Numbered from the stretch's first letter, positions 10,427-21,463 are shown. The stretch is 64,000 nucleotides of DNA from Punica granatum (GCF_007655135.1 NC_045132.1:7068001-7132000); one strand, 5' to 3'. The notes: generated from the letters alone by a model not told the origin. Numbers and translations: made by a program.

Positions 10427-11540
10427 TTAAGAATAGAGGCTGTGCTTGGTCCACCGGTGTGGGGATTCGAGTTCATAGGAATGCAGCACAAAACCTGAAT
10501 TTCCAGAATCTGCCTGCGTATCTGTTTCGGAAAAAGAGCATTCAGGACGTAGGCCACACTGCAGATCAATCATTGAAATTGCACCTCCCCCAAACACATC
10601 ATGAAGCCTTGCGCCGCGCGGCAATCTCCTGCTGGTAGTTATGTGTGTTGGGCAGAAGCTCTACTGACTGTCCAACTGCGGCAGTCCTCTATTTGTCATA
10701 AGCCTGAGCTTCTGGCAGCAGTTTGTTGAACTTTTCCCGGACATCACGAGTCTGCTGCTAAACCATATAAAATGACATTTGACGCTTCAGATCAGGAAGC
10801 ATACAAGAGAGATCACTAATCTCAAATTATCGGACAAGCCAATCATATGTATGAAATGCTTACCTCAGTTACAACCAGCTTTTAACTCGAAAAAGGCATA
10901 GAATTCCGATACATCATATTTCCGACATAATCTCTGATATCTACTTCTATTTCTTCCACCTTCCCTCCACAGGCTTATCCTTCTGGTAAAGATCTTGTGT
11001 TAACAATCCAGCATCTATTTAAGAAAGTAAAAGACAGCTAAATGACATAGCCATGGCTATTCAGTGTTTCATAATTGCAGCAATCTGTTTGTGTTAAATA
11101 TTAAAAGGTTCATCTCATTTTGAAACGTGACAAATTAATTGCAAAGCTTAACACTAGAAGGTAGGGAGCAATGGCTCAAGTATCAAGAGCTTCAGTCCAT
11201 TGTAAACGGGACAAATCAATTGCCAAGCTTTAGTTTGCAAGGTAGACAGAGGTAAAGCTTTCCTTGCCTTATCGAAGATATCTTGGCTTATCCATGAACG
11301 GACAAGTAGGGAAATTTCATAAAACAATTGACTTGCGGTTGTACAGTTTCAAGATTTAACAGCAGGGAAGCATGACTGACTTAAGCTTATGATGCACGGT
11401 TACCTGCACCTTCCTGTGCCAAATAGTATTTGAAGAAGGTAGTCGCTTCTCTGGAAGCGACTTCCTCTGTTAAGCACAAAACTTCTCTAGTTTTGCTGAC
11501 CCATAATTTCCAATGGACGTGGCTTCAATCCTACAAAGAA
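10427..11540 (-). pseudogene. unrecognised exon-like relics, minus strand
   Basis: On the minus strand a block at about 11403-11533 is bounded by TTTGTAG and GCAG/GTAACC and contains a stretch reading EEVASREATTFFKYYLAQEG. A second block near 10860 ends at a GTAAGC donor. A third, from about 10756, begins after TTTAG and reads QQTRDVREKFNKLLPEAQAY before a stop. I do not recognise the family. The blocks could be a decayed gene or spliced 3' UTR of the PPR gene just upstream on this strand (its stop is at 12009). Confidence 0.25.
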
Positions 11541-12008
11541 CAGAACCCTAACAATTTAATAAAATAAACAATCAAGCTGAGATCACATTACCACAGAACC
11601 AAAAATGCACAGGAGCCCCAAAGTAGGTCCGCTCCATCTTTCAGAAACCACTTGTCAATAGGCAACAAATATCTTCCCCAAATCCAATGAAAAATAGCAG
11701 ACAATATAAAGGATGAGAACATACTGAATCTTTCATCTGAAATAAATGCTCGACTACGATCTTTCTTTTAAGAATTGCATGACTTTGCCCCTGGATCTGA
11801 TGACAATAGTTGCTTATTGACCTCATTCGCCAAAACCGAGCAATTCTCTGTATCTGATCCTTAAAAACATACCACAAACACCAGAGAGAAGTGATCATGA
11901 AATCCATGTGGATGATCACAGTGCATTAAACAAGGGAATTGGGGTCTGAACATGAAATGCTCCAGTCACTCCATCAACCACTAGACTAACTAGCACGAGT
12001 TTCTCCCT

Positions 12009-14135
12009 TCAATCTTCAAGAACATCTAAAATAAGGTCTGTATCATCAAATTCATTTTCTCCCAATCCCAACATATCGAGAGCATAATAAATCTCTTCAC
12101 TCTGTAAATGTGTCCGGTCACCAGCAACAAATGTAAACACGCAATCCTTCATCTTAATCAAAGACCAACCGGGCTCCTTCATTACTCCTTTGGCCCTCAT
12201 CAGCTTCCTCACGTGAGCTGCATCCCTCCACCTCCCCTGGGCAGAGTACATATTAGCCAAGGTGATGTGGGTTCCAGCGCAATTTGGGTCCATCTCCAAA
12301 ATTTGCTCTGCTGCCCGCCTCCCTCGGTCGACATCCCCATGGGCTCTGCATGCCCTCAACAGTGTCGACCACACAACATCGTCCCTATGGAATGGCATGT
12401 TCTCAATCATGCTCTCTGCTTCACTCAGTCGCCCTGCTCGGCAGAGGAGATCAATCATGCAACCATAATGTTCCTTCGTTGGATGAATCCGGTAACACTC
12501 AGTCATTGCCTTGAAATAACAAAACGCAAGATCAACAAGGCCCGCATGACTGCAGGCTGTCAGAACCCCAATATAGGTCACTGCATCGGGCCTCAGACCC
12601 ACATCATGAAGCCTCTCGAACAAATTTATCGCTTCAAAGCTCAACCCATGTTCAGCATACCCATTAATCATGGCTGTCCATGAGATAATATCATTCATCA
12701 TCGAAACATTGAAAATCTTCGACGCTTCTGTTATACTCCCGCACTTCGCATACATATTGATCAGACCGCTCTGTATCATTGCTCTGTTTTCTATTCCAAT
12801 TTGCAGAACATGGGCATGAATTTGCTTCCCTTGCTCGAGAATTGCCATATTACCACAAACACTCAGAACACTTGCCAGGGCAAATTCAGTCGGTTTTGGA
12901 CCTTCCTTCCGCATCCGCAATAGAAGCTCAAAGGCTTCCTCACCAATACCTGCCTGTGAATAGCTTGCAATAATCGTGCTCCAGGAGACCACATCCCTCA
13001 AGTGCATCTCCTGAAATATGGCCAAAGTCGAATCTAACTCACCGCACTTTGAGTACATTGTCATGGTGGAGTTTGCCACCGATAATGAACCCAAAACACC
13101 TTTCTTCATTACATGGGCATGCAACTGCTCACCCCATTTAATCCTTGCCAGCCCTGCACAGCCCGATATGACCGCTGCAAAGGTGTATTCGTTGGCATCC
13201 ACACCAGACTCCCGCATCCGCAAGAATGCTCTGACGGCTTCATCCTCCTGTCCCATCTGAACGTATGAAGTGATTATAGTCGTCCATGAGACCACGTCTT
13301 TTGTCTCGATCCTCTCGAACAATCTAAGCCCGTAATCTAACTTCCCACACTTGTTGTAAAGAGTGGCAAGAGTGTTGGACACATACGAGGTGGAGTCGAA
13401 TCCTCTCTTGACCACAAGACTGTGAATCTCTCTCCCCACATTCAAGTTACCCGAATCAGCACAAGCCTTTAGAGCGATCGCAAAAGTGTAAGAATCACAC
13501 TGTTGTTTCGAAGCCCACATATCAGAGAAGTAATCCAATCCTTCCCTACACCGGCCTGAACGAACGAGTCCTGTTATGATGGCAGTCCAAGAGACAACAT
13601 TTCTAAGCAGCATCTCATCAAAAACCCGACAACCTAACAGGACCCGACCCGTTTTCATGTACATGTCTAGGAGGGCACTGCCTACGAATACAGAGTACAC
13701 AAATCCTGTTTTCGCAGAGTACCCATGCAACGAGTCTCCGAAGTCTGCATTCATATCGAGCCCACAAGCTTTTAGGGCAAGGCTGAGTACAAAAGGATCC
13801 ATCCTAAGATTCGGCTCGACCCACACTCTCAGGAACAACGACAAGGCTTCGACCACACGCGAAGAGTTCACATAACCAGAAATGATGGTAGTCCATGAGA
13901 TTTCATCCCTCTGAGCCATTCCGTCGAACAAGTCACGTGCATCGTTCAGGCGATCGGTCCTTATCAGCTCTTTGAGCCGGGAGTTGGATTCTACGAGAGA
14001 AACGGGGAAATGGGATTTGACCGGAAGCAGTTCAGGGTCACTCCCGAACCGACAGAGATCTCCATACTCAGACCGAGCAATGGCGCAGGTGGATGAGAAG
14101 AGTCTCCTGATGTGTGGCCGTGCTGATAAAATCAT
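12009..14135 (-). CDS. pentatricopeptide repeat protein, PLS class with E domain (At3g47840-like)
   Basis: An intact intronless 708-codon frame from the ATG ending at 14135. The N-terminus (MILSARPHIRRLFSSTCAIA) is rich in Arg and Ser and poor in acids, consistent with an organelle transit peptide. From about residue 45 to 560 there are regular P, L and S-type repeats (WTTIISGYVNSSRVVEALSL; FVGSALLDMYMKTGRVLLGC; WTAMINGYAEHGLSFEAINL). An E domain follows, including KEHYGCMIDLLCRAGRLSEA and EPGWSLIKMKDCVFTFVAGD. There is no DYW deaminase domain. PLS-class PPR proteins bind organellar RNA and usually specify C-to-U editing sites, recruiting a DYW partner when they lack one. From memory the overall sequence resembles Arabidopsis At3g47840 (about 706 aa). 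The target transcript cannot be inferred. The frame is undisturbed, so it is probably functional. Confidence 0.9.
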   Translation of the reverse strand: MILSARPHIRRLFSSTCAIARSEYGDLCRFGSDPELLPVKSHFPVSLVESNSRLKELIRTDRLNDARDLFDGMAQRDEISWTTIISGYVNSSRVVEALSLFLRVWVEPNLRMDPFVLSLALKACGLDMNADFGDSLHGYSAKTGFVYSVFVGSALLDMYMKTGRVLLGCRVFDEMLLRNVVSWTAIITGLVRSGRCREGLDYFSDMWASKQQCDSYTFAIALKACADSGNLNVGREIHSLVVKRGFDSTSYVSNTLATLYNKCGKLDYGLRLFERIETKDVVSWTTIITSYVQMGQEDEAVRAFLRMRESGVDANEYTFAAVISGCAGLARIKWGEQLHAHVMKKGVLGSLSVANSTMTMYSKCGELDSTLAIFQEMHLRDVVSWSTIIASYSQAGIGEEAFELLLRMRKEGPKPTEFALASVLSVCGNMAILEQGKQIHAHVLQIGIENRAMIQSGLINMYAKCGSITEASKIFNVSMMNDIISWTAMINGYAEHGLSFEAINLFERLHDVGLRPDAVTYIGVLTACSHAGLVDLAFCYFKAMTECYRIHPTKEHYGCMIDLLCRAGRLSEAESMIENMPFHRDDVVWSTLLRACRAHGDVDRGRRAAEQILEMDPNCAGTHITLANMYSAQGRWRDAAHVRKLMRAKGVMKEPGWSLIKMKDCVFTFVAGDRTHLQSEEIYYALDMLGLGENEFDDTDLILDVLED

Positions 14136-14594
14136 GTTTAGAGAAAATCAACCTATTCCCATCTGTGCCTTCAGACTTCAGTGATTGATCGATTCAGAAT
14201 GATTGATCGATTCCTCTCAACTGTAGAATGTTTCGCGCTACTTAATCGACAACGGCACTGATGAAAGATCCAACTTTGCTACCTAAAAGACACAGATTGT
14301 CTAAAGCAATTGTTTGTTTATGACATCTATATGCCTCTAACATGGGATGAAAGATTGATTGTAAGTGAATATATGCTATTTGCCGTCCCCAGATTCTAAA
14401 GAAATGGATATCACTCGCATGTATAATGACCCAAAAATTTCCAAGATAATGCCTGGGATTAAAAAAAAAAAAAACGGCTGGACAAAGCTCCTATAAAAAA
14501 AATTTGAATGACGAAGAATCACGAGAATGAATCGAATGCGACCAATGAATTTCAACCTGAAAAGCATTTATGGCCCCTCTCCTTCGTGCATATC
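14136..14594. other. upstream region of the PPR gene
   Basis: Contains the presumed promoter and 5' UTR of the minus-strand PPR gene. No clear TATA box was identified. A run of A at 14461-14474 is the only notable simple repeat. Confidence 0.35.
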
Positions 14595-14607
14595 AAGTAC
14601 TTACTAC

Positions 14608-14797
14608 TTTTTTTTTTTTGGCTAACCTGAGTTGTACGGACATCGCCCGACTAATCACCGGGACTCCATGAACCTCCGACGGTGCATGGAGCGAGTAATT
14701 ATGCCAAAGGCGCTCCGGTGGCCCCAAGGAGATTCGAATCCGGGTCTCGGTGCAAATTTGGGTGCACATTAACCACTAGGCCGAATCCCTTGAGATT
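14608..14797 (-). mobile_element. tRNA-derived SINE (family A) with target duplication
   Basis: On the minus strand it begins with a tRNA-like head: a box A-like GGCCTAGTGGTTAA and a box B-like GGATTCGAATC. It ends in a run of A (plus-strand T run near 14608-14619). The direct repeat AAGTACTTACTACTT flanks it at 14595-14609 and 14798-14812. A tRNA-like promoter, a body under 200 bp, an A-tail and a 15-bp duplication together define a SINE mobilised by LINE machinery. Confidence 0.88.
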
Positions 14798-14885
14798 AAG
14801 TACTTACTACTTGAATATACAGACGAGTCTATCTATCCAAAAACTCTAACTTCTAAAGACGGCTACAGTGAGTTCGAAACGTTAC

Positions 14886-15173
14886 ACCCCGTTTGGTTTT
14901 GCAATCAAGTTTTTAAAATTTTACTCTAACTTTTAACTCTACCCACTATACAATAAAAATTAATAATACAATTATTATTTTTCCCTTTTTCTTCAATTTT
15001 TTAAACCATTTAATTCAATTTTTAATATTAAATTCTTTCAACTATCCATTACTTTTTTCACAATTCAACAATACAATCATTACTTTTTTACACTTTTTCT
15101 CATAATTTAATAACGCAATCATTATAACTCAATTAAAATTAAAACTCAACTCTCCTGAACTCTAAAACCAATG
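14886..15173. mobile_element. MITE, copy 1 (CCCCGTTTGG family)
   Basis: It starts ACCCCGTTTGG, has an AT-rich interior with repeated AATACAATYATTAYTTTT motifs, and ends ACTCTAAAACCAATGCAG. The same order of motifs occurs in the better preserved copy at 46429-46725. The right terminus is degraded here. Confidence 0.65.
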
Positions 15174-15344
15174 CAGATTACGAGCGTTGGCTTACTCAGG
15201 AAAGATAATCTTTTTTTTTCCTTGTCTGTAGGCCCATGGGCCATCTCTCTAGCCCAGTTCACGCTCACTGTCTTTATACTCTCCCAAATTAAACAAGTCC
15301 AGAGTCCAGACGGGACCCTAGATCATCTTTTTTTTCATATGCAT

Positions 15345-15510
15345 CACGTGATATTTAAAAGTTCAATAGTCCTCAATAAATTTAGATTCAGGTCGAATCG
15401 GCCCGCCAAAAGGTAGAACTTTCCCAATGGTGGGTTTTCTCCTTTCAGAGGACTTGAACCGAGAATACACTGCAATTTAATGTCCGTTGCTGCCACCCTA
15501 CCTAACAATT
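15345..15510 (-). mobile_element. SINE family B, copy 1
   Basis: The minus strand shows a box A-like TAGGGTGGCAGCAACGG, box B CTCGGTTCAAGTCCTC, then a body with CCGATTCGACCTGAATC and ATTGAACTTTTAAAT. The body matches three or four other degraded copies in this window (18400, 46219, 53525, 54715). Ends are approximate. Confidence 0.55.
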
Positions 15511-15804
15511 TTCATGCATAATTGAGTGTTCAAGCATCTCTCCCTCGCACGAGGGTTTTACCTAGTGTTTACGACTTTGACTAGTATATCGACTCTGGTG
15601 ATACCCATCACATCACATCAAACTTATCTAACCTCAGCATGATGATCACCGTGGCCCTGAACAACTTTTGATTCGCGATGGTACACCCGTAAAAGTTTGC
15701 CCGTCATTTTGAACTGGAGTTCTCTAAATCAAATCTTCATGTCTTTGTGTAAAATACCCACTTGGGCCTACACGAACTTGAGCCCATCTGCAACCTAAAA
15801 GCTT
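15511..15804. other. intergenic, nothing recognised
   Basis: No coding frame, repeat or regulatory feature recognised. Confidence 0.3.
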
Positions 15805-15943
15805 AAACTGGGATAAATCCCACATCGGAAAAGAAAAGGAAAATTCATGGGTTAATATATGGCTTGGGTACCACCACTTATTAGCTTGAGCTTTTAACTG
15901 GATATAGACCCGATCCTGTATAAGCCCAATGGAAATTTAATAG
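15805..15943 (+). repeat. solo LTR of the TRIM family
   Basis: Contains CCCACATCGGAAAAG, TACCACCACTTATTAGCTTG, and ends CAATGGAAATTTAATAG. This is the same order as both LTRs of the TRIM at 49310-49837. There is no primer-binding site or partner nearby, so it is a solo LTR. Confidence 0.7.
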
Positions 15944-16019
15944 TTTCAAACAACTGAAACAGCTTTATTTCTATAGACGCGCATGGCATGCAGCACTTGT
16001 CAGCATCAACAACGATGAA

Positions 16020-17740
16020 TTTAATGGCGATCACCTAAGTCTAAGCCCCAAATCGTCAAATTCTTGTCAGCGGAGCCGGTCACAATCAGATCTCCATCAT
16101 AAGATATATATCCATACAAAAGATAGGAAGCTTATGACCATACAGAAAACGTAAGTCTGAGTGAGTCCATGAAGAAAACTGTGGAAATGCTTGGCATTGT
16201 CAGAAACGCTAACTCATAAGGTAAAAACAATTTCACGGTCGACAACATTTTGTTGCAAACAGTGACTACCATGAACAACTTTGAACTAACGGGAAATGAC
16301 TTCAATTATCTGTGGACTAAATGTTCAAGGCTTTACTTTGCAATCCAACATGGACAAGGAAATAATGTACAGAGTGACATTCTGACCGTCACAGTGCAGT
16401 CTAACAGTGCAACAGCAAGTTCTTGAGCAACCGGGCTTCCAGCAATCGCCAAAACATCATCATTCATCTTCGTTCTATGCACATTCGATACAGGTAGATG
16501 TGTTACCATTTTTTATTACAGTTTTGGAATCTAAAATCAAGAAGATAATTAAATCATACTCTTTTTAAATTTGAACTATTAATGTAGGCCATACCAAATA
16601 TAAATTCTCATTTATTAGAATGCAGACCATAGAGATTACATGAGAAGAGCACAAAAAGGTTCAATCATCCAAAAAGATAGGTCACTATATTCCCAGAACT
16701 TGATGTCGCGATCCACACTTCCAGTCACAATACGATTTTCGTTTAGAATGGCCATGACAGAATGAACAGAACCACCATGAGCTTCCATGATTTCAATGCA
16801 AGCACCGCTTCTACTATCAATCATATCAATGGAGCCTTCAGTTCCAACAAGAGCGTACTTGTTTTGAGGAAGAATCAAACCGCACAACCCATACCCAGAA
16901 TCAATGGCTCGTAAGCAGGAACCAGTGATAGGATTCCAAATTTTTACAGCAATGTGACTAGTAGCCATCAAAGGCTGTTACCGAACCAAGTGTATCAGAT
17001 CCGTGTTGTTGAAGCTCAATAACAAGCGTATTACTGGGTACCTTTTGTCTCAATAGAGTAAAATTCTAACAAAGTATCTTTTCAAAGACAATGCCTACGT
17101 CGCTTGTGAAATTTTGGGGACAATGGGACAAACACGAAATGGAGCAGATCCTCTTGCTCACTCGAATGGCCTGAATGAGGAGCTTAAAAACTCACCAGCA
17201 GTGACTACATGGATATTTTCTACTTCGATAACTTGCACTGCATCTCCATTTGCAGGTGCACCTGCGGTAAGTTTTGCCGATTTCTTCTCTCTTTTCCAGA
17301 TAACCTTTCGTTTAGCTTTGCGCTTTGCACTAGCTTCATTCATCTAATACACCAAACACCTCCACATTCTGAGATATTCGTCTTTCGAGGAACCGACAAG
17401 TTTCTCACCATAATCCAAGAAGACAAGGCCTGTCACCTGAATCAATGAAGCAGGCAAACATTGTTTAAGTCAAGACTGACAGGGAGAACAAACAGATAAG
17501 AAAATTCATAGTATGTAGAAATCGCCATATAAAGAACAAAACCAGCAAGAACAACTGACCTGACCGCGATGGCCGTGCAATCCATAAAGGCCAGTCTCCG
17601 CTACCACATCCCATAGAATAATATCGCAGCGTTTGCTTCCTGAAGCAAGCAAAGGCCCAAGAGAAGAGACATTGCCTCCATGTCTATTCAATGTTGTCTC
17701 ACACGAACCTTTATCAGAATCCCATTATATTCATTCGTTA
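16020..17740 (-). pseudogene. WDR3/UTP12-like WD40 pseudogene, partial exons
   Basis: Minus-strand exon relics match the nucleolar WD40 protein WDR3/UTP12, a subunit of the U3 snoRNP (SSU processome) that acts in 18S rRNA maturation. In order: DSDKGSCETTLNRHGG plus LASGSKRCDIILWDVVAETG (about 17558-17733, ending at a GT donor); VTGLVFLDYGEKLVGSSKDE (about 17350-17437); SAKRKAKRK..REKKSAK (about 17195-17343); VKIWNPITGSCLRAIDSGYG through DRDIKFWEY (16640-16971); and [20 protein letters not shown] (about 16030-16110). The start, several propeller blades between the second and third blocks, and the C-terminal region are missing. Some exons run into intronic sequence. This is a truncated duplicate; the functional gene must lie elsewhere. 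Confidence 0.8.
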
Positions 17741-17749
17741 TGAACATCC

Positions 17750-18400
17750 ACCTGTAATCTGAAATTCAAAGTGCACCTCCGGTGACGTTGTAATCGGACC
17801 AAGTGTAGAAGATAGCATATGAGAAAGGAGGAAGAAACAGTTGGCAGATATCATCTCCGTTTGCTCTCAGTTTTCTATTGTCCCCTTCCCCAAGCACAAT
17901 ACTTCGCAACTTAAGATCTTAAGTTGTAAAAACTATTGAGCAACGGAAAACAAAAACTATTTATCGAATCTGCAATCACTTAATTGTCAAGCAAGAGCGT
18001 ACGCCACTGCACTACACCCTCTTTCATTCATTTCCATGTGTTTATTCAGTCGTTCTAAAAGTTAATCCGCGAATTCCAAAATCAACATTGATTCATTTCC
18101 ATGTGTTTATTCAGTTGTCCTGAAAGTTAATCACCGAATTCCAAAATTAACATCAAATGGAACAGAACTATTAAAAAGGTTCCAGATAATCACCTCCATG
18201 AAAGGATCAAGAGTATCTGTTTAAAGATTATTTTACATCATAAACTTATGTTCGTGGTCTAATAGACCGCTCAATAAGGTAAGGTAATTTCGCCAGGGTT
18301 TTTCAAGGCAGCCACGATAAGGATGGAACTGAGACGGATTCTTTCTTTGGTGCACAACTGACTAACAAGAACATCCAACGCGGACTGATTGATAAGGTTT
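17750..18400. other. intergenic, nothing recognised
   Basis: Includes an imperfect duplication around ATTCATTTCCATGTGTTTAT (near 18030 and 18090). No gene seen. Confidence 0.3.
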
Positions 18401-18560
18401 GGTGCCTCTCATTTAAGTAGAATCGTGGATTTGACTCATTTGAATAGTGAAAATCCATGAGTGAGAGCTTCATCCCCTACTGACCGGTCTGAGTCTAACC
18501 CGAATTAGTCGGAACCCATTGTTATTGCACACTACACAAAAAGAAAAAAAGAAAAGTGTT
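18400..18560 (+). mobile_element. SINE family B, copy 2 (degraded)
   Basis: The 3' body is recognisable (GACCGGTCTGAGTCTAACCC and GAATTAGTCGGAACCC) and is followed by an A-rich tail near 18537-18555. The tRNA-like head is poorly preserved. Confidence 0.45.
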
Positions 18561-18693
18561 TCTAGACAAGACAAGTGCTTCATTAATAAGGTCAAGACAC
18601 AGTGAATCTGAATACTAATAATAACCCAAGAGAGTTGTATCAACCCAGCCATAGAAAGCACAAAATGAAGCGTTTCAGCAAGAACGGTTAATT

Positions 18694-20372
18694 CTACATT
18701 TGCTGTCCAGGAAAACCATGAGGAGGCGGGGGCATAGGGGGCCTGTTCATCTGCATGCCAGGAGTGAAGCTAGCTCCGCCACTGACCGGCAGCGGAGGGG
18801 CAACTGGTGGTGGGCCGCCAGGAGGCATGGCCCTTGGACCGTTGGCCATGGGAGGTGGTGGCGGCGGCATCGATCCCATTGGAGGTGGGGCAGGTCTTTG
18901 AGGGGCTCCTGGCGGCAGCCCTTGTGGTGGAGGTGGAGGTGGCGGTGGAGCTTGCGATGGTGGCCGAGGCGGAGCACCTGGAGCCGGGGCTCCATTAGCT
19001 GCAGGTGGAGGCTGAGGTTTGTTTGCTTCCGGTGGTTTTAGCTTAAAATACAACTGCAACTGCAATTCACGCAACGCCAAGTAAAGATATTAGTTGTGAA
19101 GAACGTAGGTGAAAAGACCAAGAACAAATTAACCGTGTAAACACTAACCGTGTACATTTTCGAGTCTGGATCCCAATGTGAGAAGAACTTTGGGGTTGAT
19201 TTATCGATCTCTGTGCTTGGAACCTGCCATATCACATATTACCAGTCAATATGAAAGCAGAAGCAAAGCCTGAACAGAACAAGCCAAACCAAAATCGAAT
19301 AATAATTGGCATTACCTTGAAAGCAATAATCTCATAGGGTTCAGCAGCTAAAAGAAGATACTGGTACCTCTTATCGAACGGCTGGATTCTCTGTAATTGC
19401 AAGAGAAACATTAATCATATTCTCTATAAGAGGAGCAAAAGTAAAATGACTTTCACAATTGATGACCAGCCTACCTGCTCATAAGAAGACATAAATCGGT
19501 GTCTTGGCTTCGTAAGATCTTCTATTTCAGGGTACTCAATCTGCAACAGAAATGTATCATGATCATGAGTATTACATCAGTCTACAGTTCACATTACAAC
19601 TTGTAGTTGGTGGATGGCTCCAAAAATATATTATTGCAAAAATGGTGAAATGGAAGGACATGAAGCACCTGAAAGAGGAGGGCCCTTTGCTTCGTCTCCG
19701 GATCGAATTGTTTTGTCACTCTGTACCCGGGCCGACCAATTTTGACTGCAGTAGAATAGAAAGTTCCCATTAATTATGATTTCAACAGCCCATAACGAAC
19801 ATCACAATTCACCATAAAGGCTATAGACCTTAATGCACCTTCAAAACAATAGCCACCATAATCCCAGTCAAAATGTCTAGGTCTAGTTCTATTTCATGTA
19901 AAGGACTGACAACCTGAGTAAAACACATTGTCACATTCTTTATGTCTTATCTAAGGACAGCAGTTACGATCATATTTTGTATCGCCAAATCATAACCTTC
20001 ACTTGATTCACATCAATTTCATTCTAACAGTAAGGCAGTTTCAGTTTATTCCCAAAGTGTGCCAATCTCGCCAATTACACAATTCTCCTATTTGCTTCGT
20101 GTCAGTTCATGTGCTCGGGTTTCTTTCAGCTTTTTTCATTATCTTATCTTCCTCTGCATATGTTCTAGAATCACGAGGTTGTCCCGAATCTTGCCAGCAA
20201 AAATCTTATCTTTTATCCTTTCCAAAGTAATGCTCAACAGGCATGAACCCCCACCAAAAATCCCAATTCAAACCAGCTCATATCAAGCTTGTTCTTACTG
20301 AAATTTCACAAAGTTTCATCATCCCCGAAACTTCCCCAGCGAGTATAGCATATCATCAACTGGAAATAGGAG

Positions 20373-20414
<42 letters not shown>

Positions 20415-20840
20415 GACGTGCCTGTCTTGCGGATATTGACCTTCCGCTTGTTGGGCTGCGGCTGAGCAGGGGCATCTTTGGCCTCACGCGCGGCCCTCTT
20501 GGCCAAATTGGTCTGGTGCCTCTTCCCCTGTGTATGCGCCAAGTAGTTGCCCTCGTTGTTGTGCAAAGTCAGGCAAAGCTTGCACTCATAGCTAACACAA
20601 ACACGGACAGCCGAACAATCAATCAATTACTCCAATTCTACACCGAAATCAGAAACTCAATTGATAGATAGAGAGAGGGGATGTGTACCTGCCGAGGTGA
20701 TTGCGCATGAAGTAGGGATCCTTGGCGAGATCGATGGTCTCGAGGGCGAGCCTGCGGAGGCGCTCCCGGCGGTCGATGGCCTCATTCTGGGCGGAGGCGG
20801 CGCCGCCGGTACCTGGCTTCGAGCCCCACTCACGATCCAT
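18694..20840 (-). CDS. SF3A2: splicing factor 3A subunit 2 (SF3a66/PRP11 homologue), seven exons
   Basis: The inferred CDS is complement(join(18694..19059, 19149..19223, 19316..19390, 19475..19540, 19669..19745, 20422..20591, 20689..20840)), 981 nt or 326 aa. All junctions keep frame. The protein starts MDREWGSKPGTGGAASAQNE. Exon 2 carries the matrin-type C2H2 zinc finger (YECKLCLTLHNNEGNYLAHT..H) from residue 52. Exons 3-6 hold the conserved core (KIGRPGYRVTKQFDPETKQR; EIEDLTKPRHRFMSSYEQ; KFFSHWDPDSKMY). Exon 7 is a Pro/Gly-rich tail of about 110 residues. SF3A2 is part of the U2 snRNP SF3a complex, which secures branch-site recognition in the nucleus. All introns are GT-AG except intron 2, whose donor is GC at 20421-20420. 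Intact and probably functional. The upstream region has clustered GGCCCA elements typical of housekeeping plant genes. Confidence 0.93.
20376..20409. repeat. (GA)n microsatellite in SF3A2 intron 2
   Basis: About 17 dinucleotide units. On the transcribed strand it is a CU tract lying about 12 bases downstream of the GC splice donor. Confidence 0.95.
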
Positions 20841-20979
20841 ACTTCTCTCACTCTCTCACAAGTCTCGACTCCTCAAGTCGGTCTTCAGAGTTCTGAGCCT
20901 TGAAACCACGAATCAACCGACGATTGAATGCAGACGCAGGGCTGAAGGAGAGGGAGGAGAGGGGAAAGGATTGATTTGG

Positions 20980-21030
20980 GCCTGATATTATGGGCCTGGG
21001 CCCGGCCCGGGCCCGATTCCGGCCCAAACC
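20980..21030 (-). promoter_or_regulatory. GGCCCA/TGGGCC (site II-like) cluster upstream of SF3A2
   Basis: Within 50 bases there are several GGGCC/GGCCC cores, including TTGGGCCTG, ATGGGCCTGGGCCC and CCGGCCCAAA, 140-190 bases upstream of the start codon. TGGGCC (site II) elements bind TCP-type factors and are common in promoters of plant growth and housekeeping genes. The role here is inferred from position. Confidence 0.5.
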
Positions 21031-21463
21031 TTCGGCTAGGAGATCTACCTTAAAGCCCCAAGACCAGAAATTATTGTGTGCGTGTGCACATGGGGGGAGG
21101 GAGGAGGGGCTTGAAGGAATTGATACTCGAAACAGAGGATGCTCCACGGTCAACATGCTTGGTCTCATCAGCTAATTGACTTTGGTCTATCAAACTGCAT
21201 TTTCGACAAAACCTCGTGGTTTCGTTCCGGTTTTATAAAGCTGCAGCATGACCTGGTAGTACTTGAGCTCAGCAATTGTGACTTACGGAGATGATCGATG
21301 TGTCCTCCGAGGGGAGCTTGCCGTTGAGCTTTTGCGAGCTGGAACTTGAATTTTTGGACCTCTAAGGTAATGGGTTTGGTCCTAGCATACCTACCTGTCT
21401 CAATGCTTTAGCACTAACACACGTGCACATGGAAAGAAACATCCTCAGGGGACCATTACCACA

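Noticed and set aside
12108..12683. A 191-codon plus-strand frame overlapping the PPR gene
   Set aside because: Antisense shadow of a well-supported PPR coding sequence.
18700..19041. A 113-codon Trp/Arg-rich plus-strand frame
   Set aside because: It is the antisense shadow of the proline-rich exon 7 of SF3A2; codon use and composition follow from CCN-rich sequence.
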